Positions 11,160 through 23,590 of a stretch of DNA of 64,000 bases are shown here, in pieces. The DNA is from Coriaria nepalensis (lineage: Eukaryota; Streptophyta; Magnoliopsida; Cucurbitales; Coriariaceae): NCBI GenBank assembly GCA_027186245.1, contig CP114487.1:5761001-5825000 (forward strand), read 5' to 3'. The notes beneath the pieces are model-generated. The model saw only the letters and a list, made by a program, of their open reading frames with translations. It was not told where the DNA came from and ran no database searches. Made by a program: the position numbers and the translations under genes. Position 1 is the first letter of the stretch. Each line of letters opens with the position of its first letter.

Positions 11160-13055
11160 AAGTTATAGAAAATTTTTCTCTTCTTTATTTTTTTTTAGAA
11201 ACAATTGTATAGCATGCATTGGTAGCATGCCACATCATTATTCCATTTGTCAAAAATGAATTGATTATGGTAAGGGTTCTTTGGCTCAATTAGAAAAAAA
11301 AAATGTATGGGGTTTTAGCCCCCTCAAGTAAAATATATTTAAGTAAATGAAAACACAAGGGCTTGTTAGCTCCAAAATGACAATACACGAATTTGTTTAG
11401 CCTTTTAACCTAATTTTTTTTATTGGTGGCATGAACATATCATGGAGTGATCCTCAGAAAAATGCCTTTCTTGAAGAAATATTTGTTGTAAAAGCAAGTC
11501 CCAAGCTTCGAGTCGACAGTGAGGTTGAAAAAGTGTGATCAAAATCGGAGGTTACAACACAAGTTCAATGAAATCAAATTTTAAAAAGAGGAGAGAGGAA
11601 TGTTATCTTGAGGTTGTAATAAAGATTGAACGAAAATAAAATCAATCTTTGTTCGAGAGATTATTCTTCGTTCAGAGCAAAATTAATGAGGAACAAATCG
11701 AAATCGATAGGGTTGTAAAGGGCTCCCTCACGCTTGTGACTCCTCGTTCCTTCATGTTTGTCTCAAGAAGAAAAGGGAAAATATAAGAAAAGATAAGAGA
11801 AAAGAGGTTTGGTTGGGATGAGGGGTAATGCTTCATAAGGTCTTCGGGTGAAGGTGAAAGACACATTAGTAATATCCACGATAAACATGTCTCCACCATG
11901 TGGAAAATACTATTAAAAATGTGGGACATTTCAGGTACTACAAGAGTAATTTATCCCAATTAATCAAATTGAACCATGTTAGAATTTTTTATTATCAAAT
12001 GCTAACATGATTTGACCTATTGATTAGATTAGAATATTCCAATAATACAACAAAAATTCTCTAAACATTGATGGAAAATATTTTAAAGGGTTTTAGTAAG
12101 GTTAATTATATATAGCTACATAAATGAAAGGTCTAAATACTTGACAAACAATGCCCTTTGTCTTGTGCACTTCCAATAGTTACTAGAGAGAATTTTAGAT
12201 TAAAGCCATGTTTAGATACTGTTTTAATATGTCTCAAGTACAAAAGTTTTTTGTAAAATGACCTAAAAATTACACATAAATTTAATTTTAAAATAAAAAT
12301 TTGAGAAAGACTAAATTAATCTTAAACCAAGAAAAATTTAAAAACATACCAAAATTATAATTTAAACCTTATCTGATCATTTGCTCTCATTTTCAATAAC
12401 GAACCCCTCTCCTTTTTCATCAAACTCATTGAACTCCTATTCAAAACCCCCTTTCTTCTTCTCTTTCTCACCCACACAGCGCACCACTCCTTCTCACTCT
12501 TCTTCTACGACAATAGCACTACTCACCTCAATGGAGCTCAATTTACTGCCAATTTCTCTGGTTGCACAACTCACTGTACTTCTCTTCTTCTTCTTTCAAT
12601 TGCCATCAACCCATTGTGCTTCGATCCAAATTTTTTGTCAATCCGAACATCTTTTTTATATTATTCTTTTCCATCATTGAACTAAAAAATATGGATAGTT
12701 TCAAGATGATTTATGATCGAGTAGGAAATGGAGACTAAGAATCAAATCCTCAATCTAGAAAAGAAAAGATATTGTTTTGTGAAATTAGGGTTTTTCACTT
12801 GATTTGATTTCCTAAATGTTTGAAATGGTTAAAAAATGAGGATTATGGTTGAATTCTATGATTATTTTATGAGATTGAAGAGGCCCGTTGAGCTCAACAG
12901 AAGAAGAAATTTACTGAAAAAATAAATATAGAGCTCAATGTTGAGCCTCTTTTTGTGTGTGTAATTGTCTAGACCTATTGAACTTTCTTACAATTTTTTT
13001 AACATATGTTTTCAATGTCTACTTATTATTTATAATTAAATATTTTTATTTGTTT
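11160..13055. other. AT-rich spacer, no gene recognised
   Basis: Homopolymer runs and scattered short open frames are present, including a 99-codon one at 12381-12680 that is rich in Ser and Phe from CT-rich DNA. It has no recognisable domain. It could be the 5' flank of the DUF1985 gene that follows. Confidence 0.4.
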
Positions 13056-13056
13056 T

Positions 13057-16000
13057 CAGGAAATATCAAGGATTTTGGAGCCCAACAAATGTCTTGAATG
13101 TTTCTTTACCGTAGCATCAAAATTCTGGTGTGATATCCAAATTAAGAGATTTGATGTGTGGGAATTAGAGAAGATTATTTCAGAGTTCATGCTTCGGGCA
13201 CTTCCTAGATGTAAATTAAGAGCTTGTGTATTCTGCGAAGTTAGTCGTAGCGCTCATAATTCATCAGGCTAACTGTGAAGAGGAAAATATTTTATGGCTT
13301 CACATCAATAAACAACCTATTTATTTCTCCCAGTGAGAGTTTGCTCTAATTACCGGCCTAAAATGTAAGAGACTACCACCCATATCTGAAAATATTTCAA
13401 GGAATACAGATCTTTATGACAAATATTTTAGTGGCATTGGAAATGTTACATGTACCTATTTGGGTAATGTGATCACTTGTATTCACACCACAAGAATGAA
13501 GAGGAGAGAAGATTTCCTTGCTATGAAAGTGGATGATGAAGAGGATGTGAAATTTGTAAAGTTGGCCTTGGTATACTTCTTGGAGTGTGTCGTCTTGGGT
13601 ATTGAGAAGAAGATCTACATTAACTTGAATCATCTATTCATGGTCTCAGACCTTGATTTCTTCAACAGCAACCCTTAGGGTAATCTAGAAAATTGTTGAA
13701 TCCCTCAAGAGGGACGACTTTAGGAAAAAATCCCTCAATGCGAGAGGACATCAAAGAAAATAAGTATATTGGTTACTGGAATTTCAATGAGTTTTCTAGA
13801 TAAATTATTTATTACTCTTAACTAGATTTATAATAATGGATATTAAGTTCATTCTAACATTCAAATAGGTGTATGTAAATATTACTAGTGTTGTTCTATT
13901 ACTCTATAAGTATGGGCTCTCGAGGCCATTCCCATTATTAGAGATAGATTTGGGAGGCATTTGGGAACTACCATTATGCCTCACATACTGAATTCGGAAA
14001 TTAAGGACACATGTAAAGGAAGAAACCATATGCCATCATATCTGAATATCGATGAGGTTCTAAGAAGTGAAGGGGTTAGTTTTGATTGCGACCAAAATAT
14101 TTTTTTTACTCTAATTATTACTAAAATAACATCACTTTTATGATGCAGATTAAAGTACATACCTAGACCCATAAAGCGAAGAAGCGGCCTAGTGCTATAT
14201 GGATAACAAGGAAGAAGAAGAGGTTGAAGAAGAAGAAGAGATTAAGGAAAAAAAAAGAGGTTGAAGAAGAAGAAAAAGATGTTAAGCAGGAAGAAGAGAT
14301 TGAAGATGAAGGAGATGTTGAGAAGGAGTGGACCGTTCGTGAGCCTAGAGGAGTGGTTGCTCCTACACCGAGAATAGAAAACATCTAGCTCAGAGCAAGA
14401 GAAGCAACATACTCGATCCTCGGCTATAGAGCTTTATGCAAAACTTATGGGGGCGCTTGATGAGTTGGTCAGAGATTGGGGTGGGTGGAGCATATCCTAA
14501 GCCATTTCGACAATTTTGGTCAGAGATTGATACGGTGGAGCTTATCGTAAGTCAATTAAACCATAAAATCTCCGAGGGTGAGAGAGGAGATGGTGTATAG
14601 GGAGCTAGAACCGATAAGAATAAGATTATTTTTTATATATGTTAAGTTATTTTTGAGTTTGTTCTGGCTAATAAAACTAATTTAATATGTAGGTGGGTCC
14701 TATACCAAGCATATGGTGGTGGATAATGCTATTCACTAACCCAGTGATCATATAATACAGTCGAGGCTAGTCGAGGCTCAGGTGAGAGAGAAGATGGTGT
14801 ATGGGAAGCTAGAGCTGGTAAGAATTAATTTTGATTTTTTTTATAGTTTTAATTTTTAATTTTATTCATATATGTTTTATTTTTGTAGGATTCATTGAGG
14901 AGCTTGCTTTGCTGGATACCCATGTTAGAGAGTGGGGATGATGCTATTCATCAACCTAATGATGTGATTACAGTAAAGGCTCGGGGCTAGAGAGAGGATA
15001 GTGTACGGGATGCTGTAGCTGGTAAGAATTCCTTTGATATCTTTTATAGTTTTTATTTTTAATATTATTCTTATATGTTTTATTTTTGTAGGTTCTATCG
15101 AAGAGCATGCTTCATTGGATGCCCATATCAAGAGTGGGGATGATACTATCCATTGCCCCGATGAAATGATTATAGTAGAGGCGAGAGAGAGGATTGTGTA
15201 AGCGAAGACGGAGCTAGTAAGAAATCAATTCGATTTCTTTTATAGTTTTTAAACTATGGATTTTATTCTTGTATCTTTTATTTTTAGCTTTAATGGGAGC
15301 TGGAGAGGGTGGGTCATGTCTTAATGATACAGAGACAGACGACGTTGAGGTTGATCTTTAGAAAGATATACTTGGTAAGAATGTCCCTTTTCGTGTTTGT
15401 TGTAATATTATTAAAATACTTATATTTTTAACTTCTATCTAATATACATGTATGATATTTTAAATTATAGTTGTGAATGATGTTGTTCACTGCCCCAATG
15501 ATCATATTACATTTGAGGCTCAGGGCGAGAGAAAGGATGGCGTACGGGAAGCCAGTGCTGGTAAAAATTAATTTAATTTCTTTTATATTTTATATTTTTA
15601 ATTTTATTCTTATTCTTATAAGTTTTAGTGTTAGCTATAATCGAAGCTGGAGTCAGTGAGGAAACAATAACATATTGGAGGAAGAGGAAGTCAGGTCCCC
15701 TTCGTAGGACTCCATTTATGCCATTAAAGGATGATACGCAATCTGACTTGCCTCTAGAGATGCAAAACGAAATGGTGAATATTAATCCATTTTGATTTCT
15801 CGACAAGAAACTAGTAGCTGATCTATGAAGCTGGGTGAAGAGCAAAACTCCTAAGAGAATGTATATACACTTATTTTATATATTTTTAATTTAATATGTT
15901 TAATTTATATACATGTTTCTTTTATATGATCTTTTTTACTATGCTCTAATTTTTCTCTTATATAATTAGCTTTCTTTTTTAATCATAAAGATGGAAATGT

Positions 16001-16300
16001 CGTGTATTTCGGGGGAGAATCCAACAAAGCATGGCATCGCTTGGGAGAATGTGGACATTATATATTTCCCAATAAATATTCCTAACACACATTGGTAGCC
16101 ATTGTGTTGGACTTCGATAGGTAGACATTATACATGATGGATTGCGTCGTAATTTGTCACCATCATTTCTCTTAGTATAGAAGGGATCACAGCACTAGAG
16201 GTAAGCCAGTATTTTTGCGTTACACTACCAAAGATCATGGAGCTTAAGGACGAGTTGAAAGTTCAATTCGACAATAAACTTCGTGAGCTAGTTAAGTGGA
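13057..16300 (+). pseudogene. DUF1985/Ulp1-protease gene of Mutator-like type, broken
   Basis: The relic contains both modules of the plant DUF1985-Ulp1 genes that often travel with Mutator-like elements. An acceptor (tttcag) at about 13056 opens an exon. DUF1985 is readable at 13280-13680: EFALITGLKC, then KLALVYFLECVVLG, then FNSNP. It has one internal TGA, and a TAG where Trp is usual after FNSNP. 13905-14090 encodes WALEAIPIIRDRF. 14200-14380 is an acidic/basic repeat tract. 14470-15560 holds reiterated exon-intron units. 15650-15780 encodes KRKSGPLRRTPF. 16040-16160 resembles the Ulp1 catalytic region (ENVDIIYFPINIPNTHW), with the catalytic-type His; a one-base loss after THW shifts the frame. 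The catalytic Cys region was not found. Stops throughout make it non-functional. Confidence 0.75.
14470..15560 (+). repeat. Tandemly reiterated exon-intron units
   Basis: About five diverged units, each roughly 130 bases of exon-like sequence plus 75-100 bases of intron-like sequence. The exon parts share blocks such as gatgctattcat, atgatca/tgtgatta, gaggctc and gagagaggatggtgta(c)ggga(a)gct. Each is followed by gtaagaa and then a T-rich stretch ending tttttgtag. Clear copies end near 14600, 14818, 15030, 15215 and 15560. The pattern looks like duplication of a whole exon with its flanking intron. Stops occur in several copies. Confidence 0.7.
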
Positions 16301-16574
16301 AAAGTATCAGTGTGCCTTAGAATGAAACTTTAAGAGGAAGGAATTGTGGTATATAGACGATGAAGTGCATAAAATTTCACATACTGTAGTGTGTGACTTA
16401 GAACAGGTAAATGACCACAATATTAAGCTTTTCAGGGAGCAACGTAGTGTAGATATATATAGACATGAGTGGGGCTCTTGTAGTTGAACATTTATTATTG
16501 GGTTGTTGTTGAATATCATATAAGTTTTATTTGTTTTCATATGTTCAATATAATTTTATTATTTGTCAAATAAA

Positions 16575-16690
16575 AATACATATTTCATTCTTGAAAAAGA
16601 AAAATAATTTTAAATCAATATCATAATTGTATAAATAAAAATATACCAACAAATAAAAATAAACAAATAATAGGGGCATGTTCCAAATCC
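16575..16690 (+). repeat. Repeat shared with 23490-23590
   Basis: The blocks aaaaagaaaaataattt, aatatc(a/t)taattgtataaata and gttccaaa(t/c)ccgtt recur in the same orientation and order at 23490-23590. One copy follows the Ulp1-type pseudogene and the other lies at the start of the MULE transposase remnant. Both could be parts of one dismembered Mutator-like element family. Confidence 0.7.
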
Positions 16691-16699
16691 GTTGATGGC

Positions 16700-17933
16700 C
16701 ACGGGTCTATTAGGAATAGACCATTTGAGCCTTCAATGGGTCTGAATTTACTTGCTATTATACATTTAATAAACTAATGTTGAACCAACTTATCCACTAG
16801 AACACGTAAAGTGTTACAAAAAAAAGTGTTTTATTAGACTAATAAAAGTGAATACTTATAAGGAGGCCATTACTATGCATGATAAACAAGTAAAGATTTA
16901 TGTCATAGCTAATTTTCCATAACTATACATGATAAACATGTAAACAGTTATGGTATAACTTGTCATTATGAGAGTGGAGTTGAGAAGATACGAAAATAAT
17001 TAAATAATATAGTTTTTTATGTGAACTTAATATGTGCATGAAAACAAATTGTAAAATGTATTCCAATGGGTCGGTTAGACTCAATAGGAAATGATTTTGC
17101 ATTTTTTTCATCTCAACATCTGTATTTATTATTACACAAGTAATCCGGACAAGTTCATCAAAAGTTAGTATTAATTTTTTCATGTTGTTCCAAAAGTGCC
17201 ACATGGTAATTGAGATGTCATATGTCATAACCGATGTAGTATTCACTATAAATATATGACAATTATTAATTGTATGTTATTGAAGGGTTTTCTTCGCATA
17301 AGACATAGATAGTGAATTTAATATACATATATACATATATGTGTCTGTATGTAAAAGGATAAATAAATACTTAACGAGGTCTCTCAATAGGTCTAGAACT
17401 CAGCTCAATGGGTCAGAGTTCCAGACCCTTTAAGCATTAATGGATCTAGAACACTAACCTTGTTTGTATTTATTCAGCCTTTTTTTTTACACCTTAAGTT
17501 CAGACTAGCTACTTCATAAATAGACTAGTTCATTAAAATAGTTATGACATATTGAAAAACATAATAAAAAGTTATTACACAAAAATGCTTACAACATATT
17601 TTTGACAAGTGGTGGTGCCAAGATTTTGACAAGTCTTTCTGTTAAGTCGAAGTCATTTGTAATTTTTACTTTCTTCTCATCGTGTTTGTTCACCAGCTGA
17701 AGGTATAGGTATATTTTTTAGTCTTCCACTCGCTTGACGCATGTTGAGTGCTAGAATAATAATAGATCAGAGCCTTTCATCACACTTCCAATCACGATCG
17801 GTAGTGTAGGATAAATTAATTCCGCATAGGCGTTCTTTAAATACTAAGTCGAGTAGATTGTCTCACATAATGTGTAGATGCACACATGGTGCTTTACCGC
17901 AACTACAATAGCATGAGCACATGGTATTTTATC
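16700..17933. other. Spacer, no gene recognised
   Basis: AT-rich sequence with scattered aatgggtc(t/g)-type short motifs (near 16730, 17070 and 17410). No coding frame or element boundary could be supported. Confidence 0.4.
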
Positions 17934-20476
17934 TGTCATGACCCAATACTATGGATCCATAACCAACATGAGAACACTACAATTTAAGATATCTAGAAAC
18001 TTATACCGAATTTAAGTTACAGAATCCTCACAAACCTAACTCTTATTTTTTGTAAAATTTCAGAATAAACGAAACATACTTGAACCCAAAATTTTCCACA
18101 AATCACAAAGTTATGATTTACAAATCATATATTCAACAAGTATAAGTCAACAAAATTATATACAAAAGTCTTACTAAACACGTCAACTAAAGTAGAACTT
18201 ATATATACAACACCTTCTAACTATTCTATTTTACATGTCATAAACCAAATATATAGTGGAGTTTCTATATTCAAACCAAAATAAAAAAAACTAAGATAAG
18301 GTATTACCCAAGTACTAAATGGGAAACCGCTATTTAACCCTCCTGAAGGACTCTATCTAGTCTAATATGAAAAAGTTTAAATAAAGAAAATAATGAGTAT
18401 AAAACTCAATGAGAGATATATTAAGTATTAAAACCATGTAAAGATATAATTTCACCAAAACTGTCTCAACTAATACATTTTCATACAACAACTAAGATTT
18501 GCATCAATTCTTGATAATCCCAAAATCAAATCATTTGCAATATCAGTTTTGAACATATACCTTAAGCAATACTTATACTTGTTATCATAATTGAAATCAT
18601 CAAACTATTAGTGAATCTATATAGATCATATAATTAAATAAGTTTAGAATTCAAGAGGTGGACCATGTGGCACTTGGCGCCCCAGTAGGAATTTAAGAGG
18701 TGGCCTCTATGGTACTTTGCTCCTACCAAAATACATTCATAAGAAGTTAATGTGGGACCATTATAGTAACGTCTCACTGGTACTTCTCCACCTGCGAGAC
18801 AATATATACAATAATCATTTCATATAGCAGTAACCTGCCATACACGTAATCACATTTCAATAACAGAGAATACTATGTGCACATAGTACAGCAAACCCAA
18901 TGCTAGAATAGGGTCCCATCACAAAAACCTCAAATACAGTCAAATCTATGTAGTATATAGTTTACAAGATATAAATCATATATCAAGTCTATAATGATCA
19001 AATATTTACTTTTGTTAGCCAAGTTCCATTATTTCAATGCCGTATAAGTTGTAGTTGATAGCATGAGCAATTATATTCATTTCGCATATCAATTAAAAAC
19101 TTAATTTATGAAATCCTTATTTTAGTCAAAATAGCTTCCAGAATTCAAATATATAGAGTAAAAAGGTCATAAAATATCATAATTATCATTTATTTATCTT
19201 TAAACAATTTGAAACTAATATGCTATAATAATCAACTCACATTCGGCCTTTGATGGTTCTAAACACCAAAACATGTAAAGATGGACAATGTGATCATTAG
19301 GGATGTTCAATGCAATTCAAATAACTAAAACTACTAAACTACACTTCATATCTCCCTTTTAGGTTCTAATGTCTAGAATGTGATATGCAATGCACTAGAC
19401 TTCCTCATCTTGGCTAAATGACTTGTTTAGCATCTGAAATGCTACAATCAATGTTATCGCACTATTATATGATTCTAAGGTATTATGGCTATACCTACAT
19501 GTTCACATGCTCATATTGTACAATTGCAACCTCAAAATGCTTAGTTTGCTAGTTTTCTGAAATTTAAGTCTAATTTTACTTAAAGAATACAACTAGCACA
19601 CATGTACTAAGATTAGGGGTCTAAACATATAATCATCATCATTATAGTTAATCTTGAAGAAATATACCTTCTAAGATATTAAACAAGGGCTAAGCTTTGC
19701 TAAAGTGTAAAAGCTTTAAAATTTCAAGTAAAAAGAGAAGAATGACTCTTACCAAAGCTAAGTGCAAATTGAGCTGTTCCAATGATCTAAAATAATATTG
19801 GGACTGATATTTGAGAGTTTTTAAGGTGCTAGAGTTCTGTTCTAAAGTAGTAGGGTGTCAGATTAAACTAGTTAGTAAGAGACTTGGAAAATCAAGTAAA
19901 GGATTGAGGTTCTTTCCACGGTTTCTATTGTTTTCCTTCTAAACAGCTCAAAGGGATGAAAATGGAGAGAAAATATGAAGGGTTTTGTTCATTTTGAGTA
20001 GGGGGACCAAAATGATCAGATTGTGATGACTAAGGCTCATTTCACACTTTTCTTCTAATTAGGACACCTCTTAGTATATGTTGAAGTCTCACATTACTTA
20101 AATGATTACTAAGGAAAAGAAAATCTAATCCCTTCTCCTTTTTGGGCCAATTGGACAACAAACATATTTTAATCAAATTTAGGCTTTTATTGAGCTACTT
20201 GGCCCAAGTTTATAAGATGAGAACTAGTTGGGCTTTTAATGATTCAAATTTTAATGATTATAATATAGACTTAGGGCTTAATATGGGTAGTTACTAATTT
20301 AACATTAAATGGCTAACTAATTAAAGCATAGAAAATCATTTCTAGGGTAATCTAACTCAAGCTTGCAACCAAGCACTCGGAATGGAAGTTTCAACATAAT
20401 ATCTAGTATGATACAACTACTCTAGAAAAGATAGTATATGAAGCTTCTTATGTAAAAAGATGAATAAGACATCACA
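17934..20476 (-). mobile_element. Ty3/gypsy LTR (minus orientation)
   Basis: On the + strand it starts TGTCATGACCC and ends GACATCACA, so the ends are near-inverted TGT.ATG.C repeats beginning TG and ending CA. Beyond the 20476 end lies ttctccctttttttaaaag, the complement of a polypurine tract. The gypsy integrase tail follows on the - strand. The layout fits a 3' LTR in - orientation about 2.5 kb long. I did not find a second copy in the window to confirm its length. Confidence 0.55.
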
Positions 20477-20499
20477 TTCTCCCTTTTTTTAAAAGAAAT

Positions 20500-21430
20500 T
20501 TGGTCCCAAATTTCAAATACTAGTTTGAACTATGTCGTGAAGAATATATGCAATAGAAAATGATATGCATGCTATGCACGAAATGAACTATACTCTTACC
20601 ATTTTTAATGAATAAGTGAGGAAATTTCTCTTGCATTTCATTTTCTACTTCCCATGTTGCTTCCTAATAATTATGATTATGCTAGAAAACCTTCACTGAA
20701 CCTACATCCTTATTTCAAAGGTGCTTTAGTTGATGAGCAATGATCTTAATTGGTTATTCCTCATGTGACATACATTCTTTAAGTTTAGATGAATCAGGTT
20801 GCAACATATGTGATGGATTCAGTAGATATTTCCGAAGCATTGAAGGGCTCATGGAAGGGCTAATCGATAAGTTATTACCTCAATCTTCTCTAATATTTCA
20901 AATGTTCCTATATACTTTGGACTTAATTTTCCCTTCTTACTAAATTTCATAATACCCTTTGTCGGAGAAACCCAAAGAAACACATGATCACCAACCTTGA
21001 ACTGTAGGTCATGTCGTCGATTATTTGCATATGACTTTTGTCAACTTGTGCAACATATATCCTTTCTTGAATCAACTGAACATTCTCATATACATCTTGA
21101 ACTAAATATGGTCCCAAAAAGCTTTCTTACACCCACTTTAAACCAACAAATATGAGATCTACACCTATGTCTATATAAAGCCTCAAAATGAGCCATTTTA
21201 ATGCTAGAACTATTATTATTTGCGAATTCCACCAGTGGAAAATAACAACTCTATCTCGGTCCCATATCCATCACACAAGCACATAGCATATCCTCTAATG
21301 TCGGAATATTCCTTTCAGATTGACGATCAGATTAAGGATGGAAGTTGTTGTCATATCTAACCTCATACCAAAGGCCTCATTCATTTCATCCATTATCTTT
21401 AAGTGAATTGAATCCCTTGATCTAAAACAA
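20500..21430 (-). pseudogene. Ty3/gypsy integrase C-terminal remnant
   Basis: On the - strand, decayed but ordered motifs of a gypsy polyprotein tail are readable. They are SDRQSERNIPTLEDML (integrase core end), NNSSSIKMAHFEALY, CRSHICWFKVGVRKL, FKVGDHVFLWVSPTKGIM, KLSPKYIGTFEILEKI and YRLALP. Integrase joins the cDNA copy to host DNA. Several stops and frameshifts are present. The protease, reverse transcriptase and RNase H parts are missing; a MULE remnant adjoins upstream. Confidence 0.85.
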
Positions 21431-23480
21431 TCAGAACTCGAACACTATGAAGAGAAACTATGTGATCAATACACATCTATGATCGATCTAATACAAACAC
21501 AAAACTGGGGCCATCAAAGATCCTTTTTCGTAGCCTAGTCATGAAGAAATAAGTCCAGGATGCTATGTTCTCTGAATCTATTGTACCCTATGCTATTAGA
21601 TAAAGCAGCCTATTACCATCATATACGGTTGCGGTTAGAAGCGTGTCTTTATATTTACACATTCAAAAGGTTCCATTAATAAAAATAAAATTTTTCGTGA
21701 ACTAAAAGCCCCTTTATGGATGCTCCAAAAGCCATGAAAAAAAAAAAAAGAAACGTACTACCTTCCTATGTCGCCATTTCAGTTAGAGTCCTCGAATTAA
21801 CCACTTTCATGGTGGCTAAGTACCTTGGCAACATTTTATAGCTCTCCTTGGTCGTACCCCTAATAAGATCACATGTAATAGTCATTGCTTTCCATGCCTT
21901 CTAGTAAGTAATATCTACCTTGAGATCATTAAGGGGAATTGATTTGATCATTTTCAGGTTAAGACCCTCATTACACCCTCTAAGGGCATGTTTGGTTCAA
22001 TTCTTTGGTGAGAATGGAATGAAAATTTCATTTCATTCCACTATTTGGTTCAAATGAATGATTAAGTGGGAATAAGTTTTTATTCCCACTGGAATGAAAA
22101 AGTCATTCTTTCATTCTCATCTAAATAGTTGTCTTTTGTGGGAATCAAAGTAAGCATCCATTTATATGAGAATTTTTTGTATTTTTAAATTCTACTATAG
22201 TATGTGGGTAATTTTAAAAACTTTTTCTTCAAATGGACATAAAAAAATCACCATCTCATTCTTATTCATACCCATTCCCTGTGTAACCAAATGAACACCA
22301 TTTTTGTTCCCATTCTCATTCTCATTCTTATTCCCTTTCCCACAATGAAATCAAACCGAACAAGCCCTTAGAATTACATCACATGTCATCCAACTATAAC
22401 TGTAGTTGCTTGCCCATTTATGTTATTCCTAAGTATAAAGGACAGGGTTTGCTCATCTTTATAAGTTTGAATTTGGAAAAAATAAAGAATATTTCCTGGA
22501 CTTAGCATGGAGCCTTCACTTAATGAAAACATATGCAGTCTTACTCGACTTTCCACCTTGAATACTTTATTATGTCAGATGGCATGCATATGTATTTTTA
22601 CTTTTAGATCATTCTTTGAGGGAAATAACTAATTATAATAAAAATTCCCTCCACTTGATTCAGAAGAATCAATCAAGACTTATTTGCTTCCATTACGAGA
22701 AAGCTTGATAATCGATACACGCGGACAAAGTAGCAAAGAGAAAAATATTGGCATAATAACCATCTCTTCTTCAAATTGAATCCACATTAGATGGAGTAGA
22801 GAGAGCATCAGGTAAAAGGAAGGTAAGTACTACACCAACAAATTAGTCATCCGGGATCAGGAGTAAGCCATGATTGATTTCGTTGTTCTGAAGATTACCA
22901 CATTCTTTCACCATTCTTTCATCTTGATATCCATGACTACAATCATCATAATTTCTAGAATTCTCATTTTCATTATTACTAAGATCAAGTACTCTCGTGG
23001 GTTTAAGGTTCTCATGAGCATTAGGAATATCATGTACTTCATTGGGTAAAACAATCGCATAAACATTACTAATATCACATGCTTCAATTGGTCTAACATT
23101 CTCATGAAAATTTGAAATAATGGGTAATTGACTGGATTCTTGAATATATGTATCATTTGTACTCTTACGAATATGTCACATGTAATGGAGATCCACTCAG
23201 ATCTGAATGCACGTAGACTAAGAACAGCTTCATGTCATAATTCTTGTTTATAAATATCACACTTATATAAAGGGGATGCAAGCTTGTATGATAATTCCAA
23301 AACAAATTCATTTTGATCAACCTAGATAGGATTATAGACGACCTCCAACAGTTCCTTAAAACTTATGTTCATTTCAACCGTATCACCTGTCATTGCCGCT
23401 GAGCCTTTCGAAAACCAATATTTCAACTTTAGTGTCTTATCATCTTTCCATTTCCCATCGTAGTATATGCTTTTAAATAA
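21400..23480 (-). pseudogene. Mutator-like (MULE) transposase remnant
   Basis: Read on the - strand from about 23470, the N terminus (IYYDGKWKDDKTLKLKYWF, then FKELLEVVYNPI) resembles plant MULE transposase N termini. After long decayed sequence come a block ending KAWKAMTITCDLIRGTTKES with YKMLPRYLATM, and then FMAFGASIKGLL. The following sequence retains the outline of the catalytic region (INGTF, then FFMTRL-like) in shifting frames. A 384-bp MITE (21984-22367) splits the gene just upstream of KAWKAM. Stops and shifts are numerous, so the gene is inactive. Family assignment rests on motif order. Confidence 0.75.
21984..22367. mobile_element. Tourist-like MITE (PIF/Harbinger type)
   Basis: The 384-bp element has inverted ends: GGGCATGTTTGGTTCAATT on the left and the complement of AAATCAAACCGAACAAGCCC on the right. 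The interior is palindromic and rich in ttcattcc/ggaatgaa and cattctcattc. TAA precedes the left end and TTA follows the right. A 3-base target duplication is usual for this group, so one side may have mutated, or TAA/TTA belongs to the ends. It carries no coding sequence. Confidence 0.85.
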
Positions 23481-23489
23481 ATATGGAAA

Positions 23490-23590
23490 TTTCATTCCTA
23501 AAAAAGAAAAATAATTTAAACTCAATATCTTAATTGTATAAATAGAAACATACAAAAAGAAAACAAAAAAAAGGCCGGTTCCAAACCCGT
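23490..23590 (+). repeat. Repeat shared with 16575-16690
   Basis: This is the second copy of the segment described at 16575-16690, in the same orientation. It lies at and beyond the 5' edge of the MULE transposase remnant on the - strand. 23600-24500 beyond it shows no gene I can support. Confidence 0.7.

Noticed and set aside
12381..12680. 99-codon open frame with hydrophobic stretches
   Set aside because: It is CT-rich low-complexity DNA giving Ser, Phe and Leu. No domain and no supporting neighbour.
14163..14384. Open frame on the - strand rich in Ser and Phe
   Set aside because: It is the shadow of the purine-rich Glu/Lys repeat tract of the + strand Ulp1-type gene.
22908..23156. Met-rich hydrophobic frame that could be taken for a membrane protein
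   Set aside because: It is an out-of-frame reading of the MULE N-terminal linker; the neighbouring frame continues the transposase remnant.
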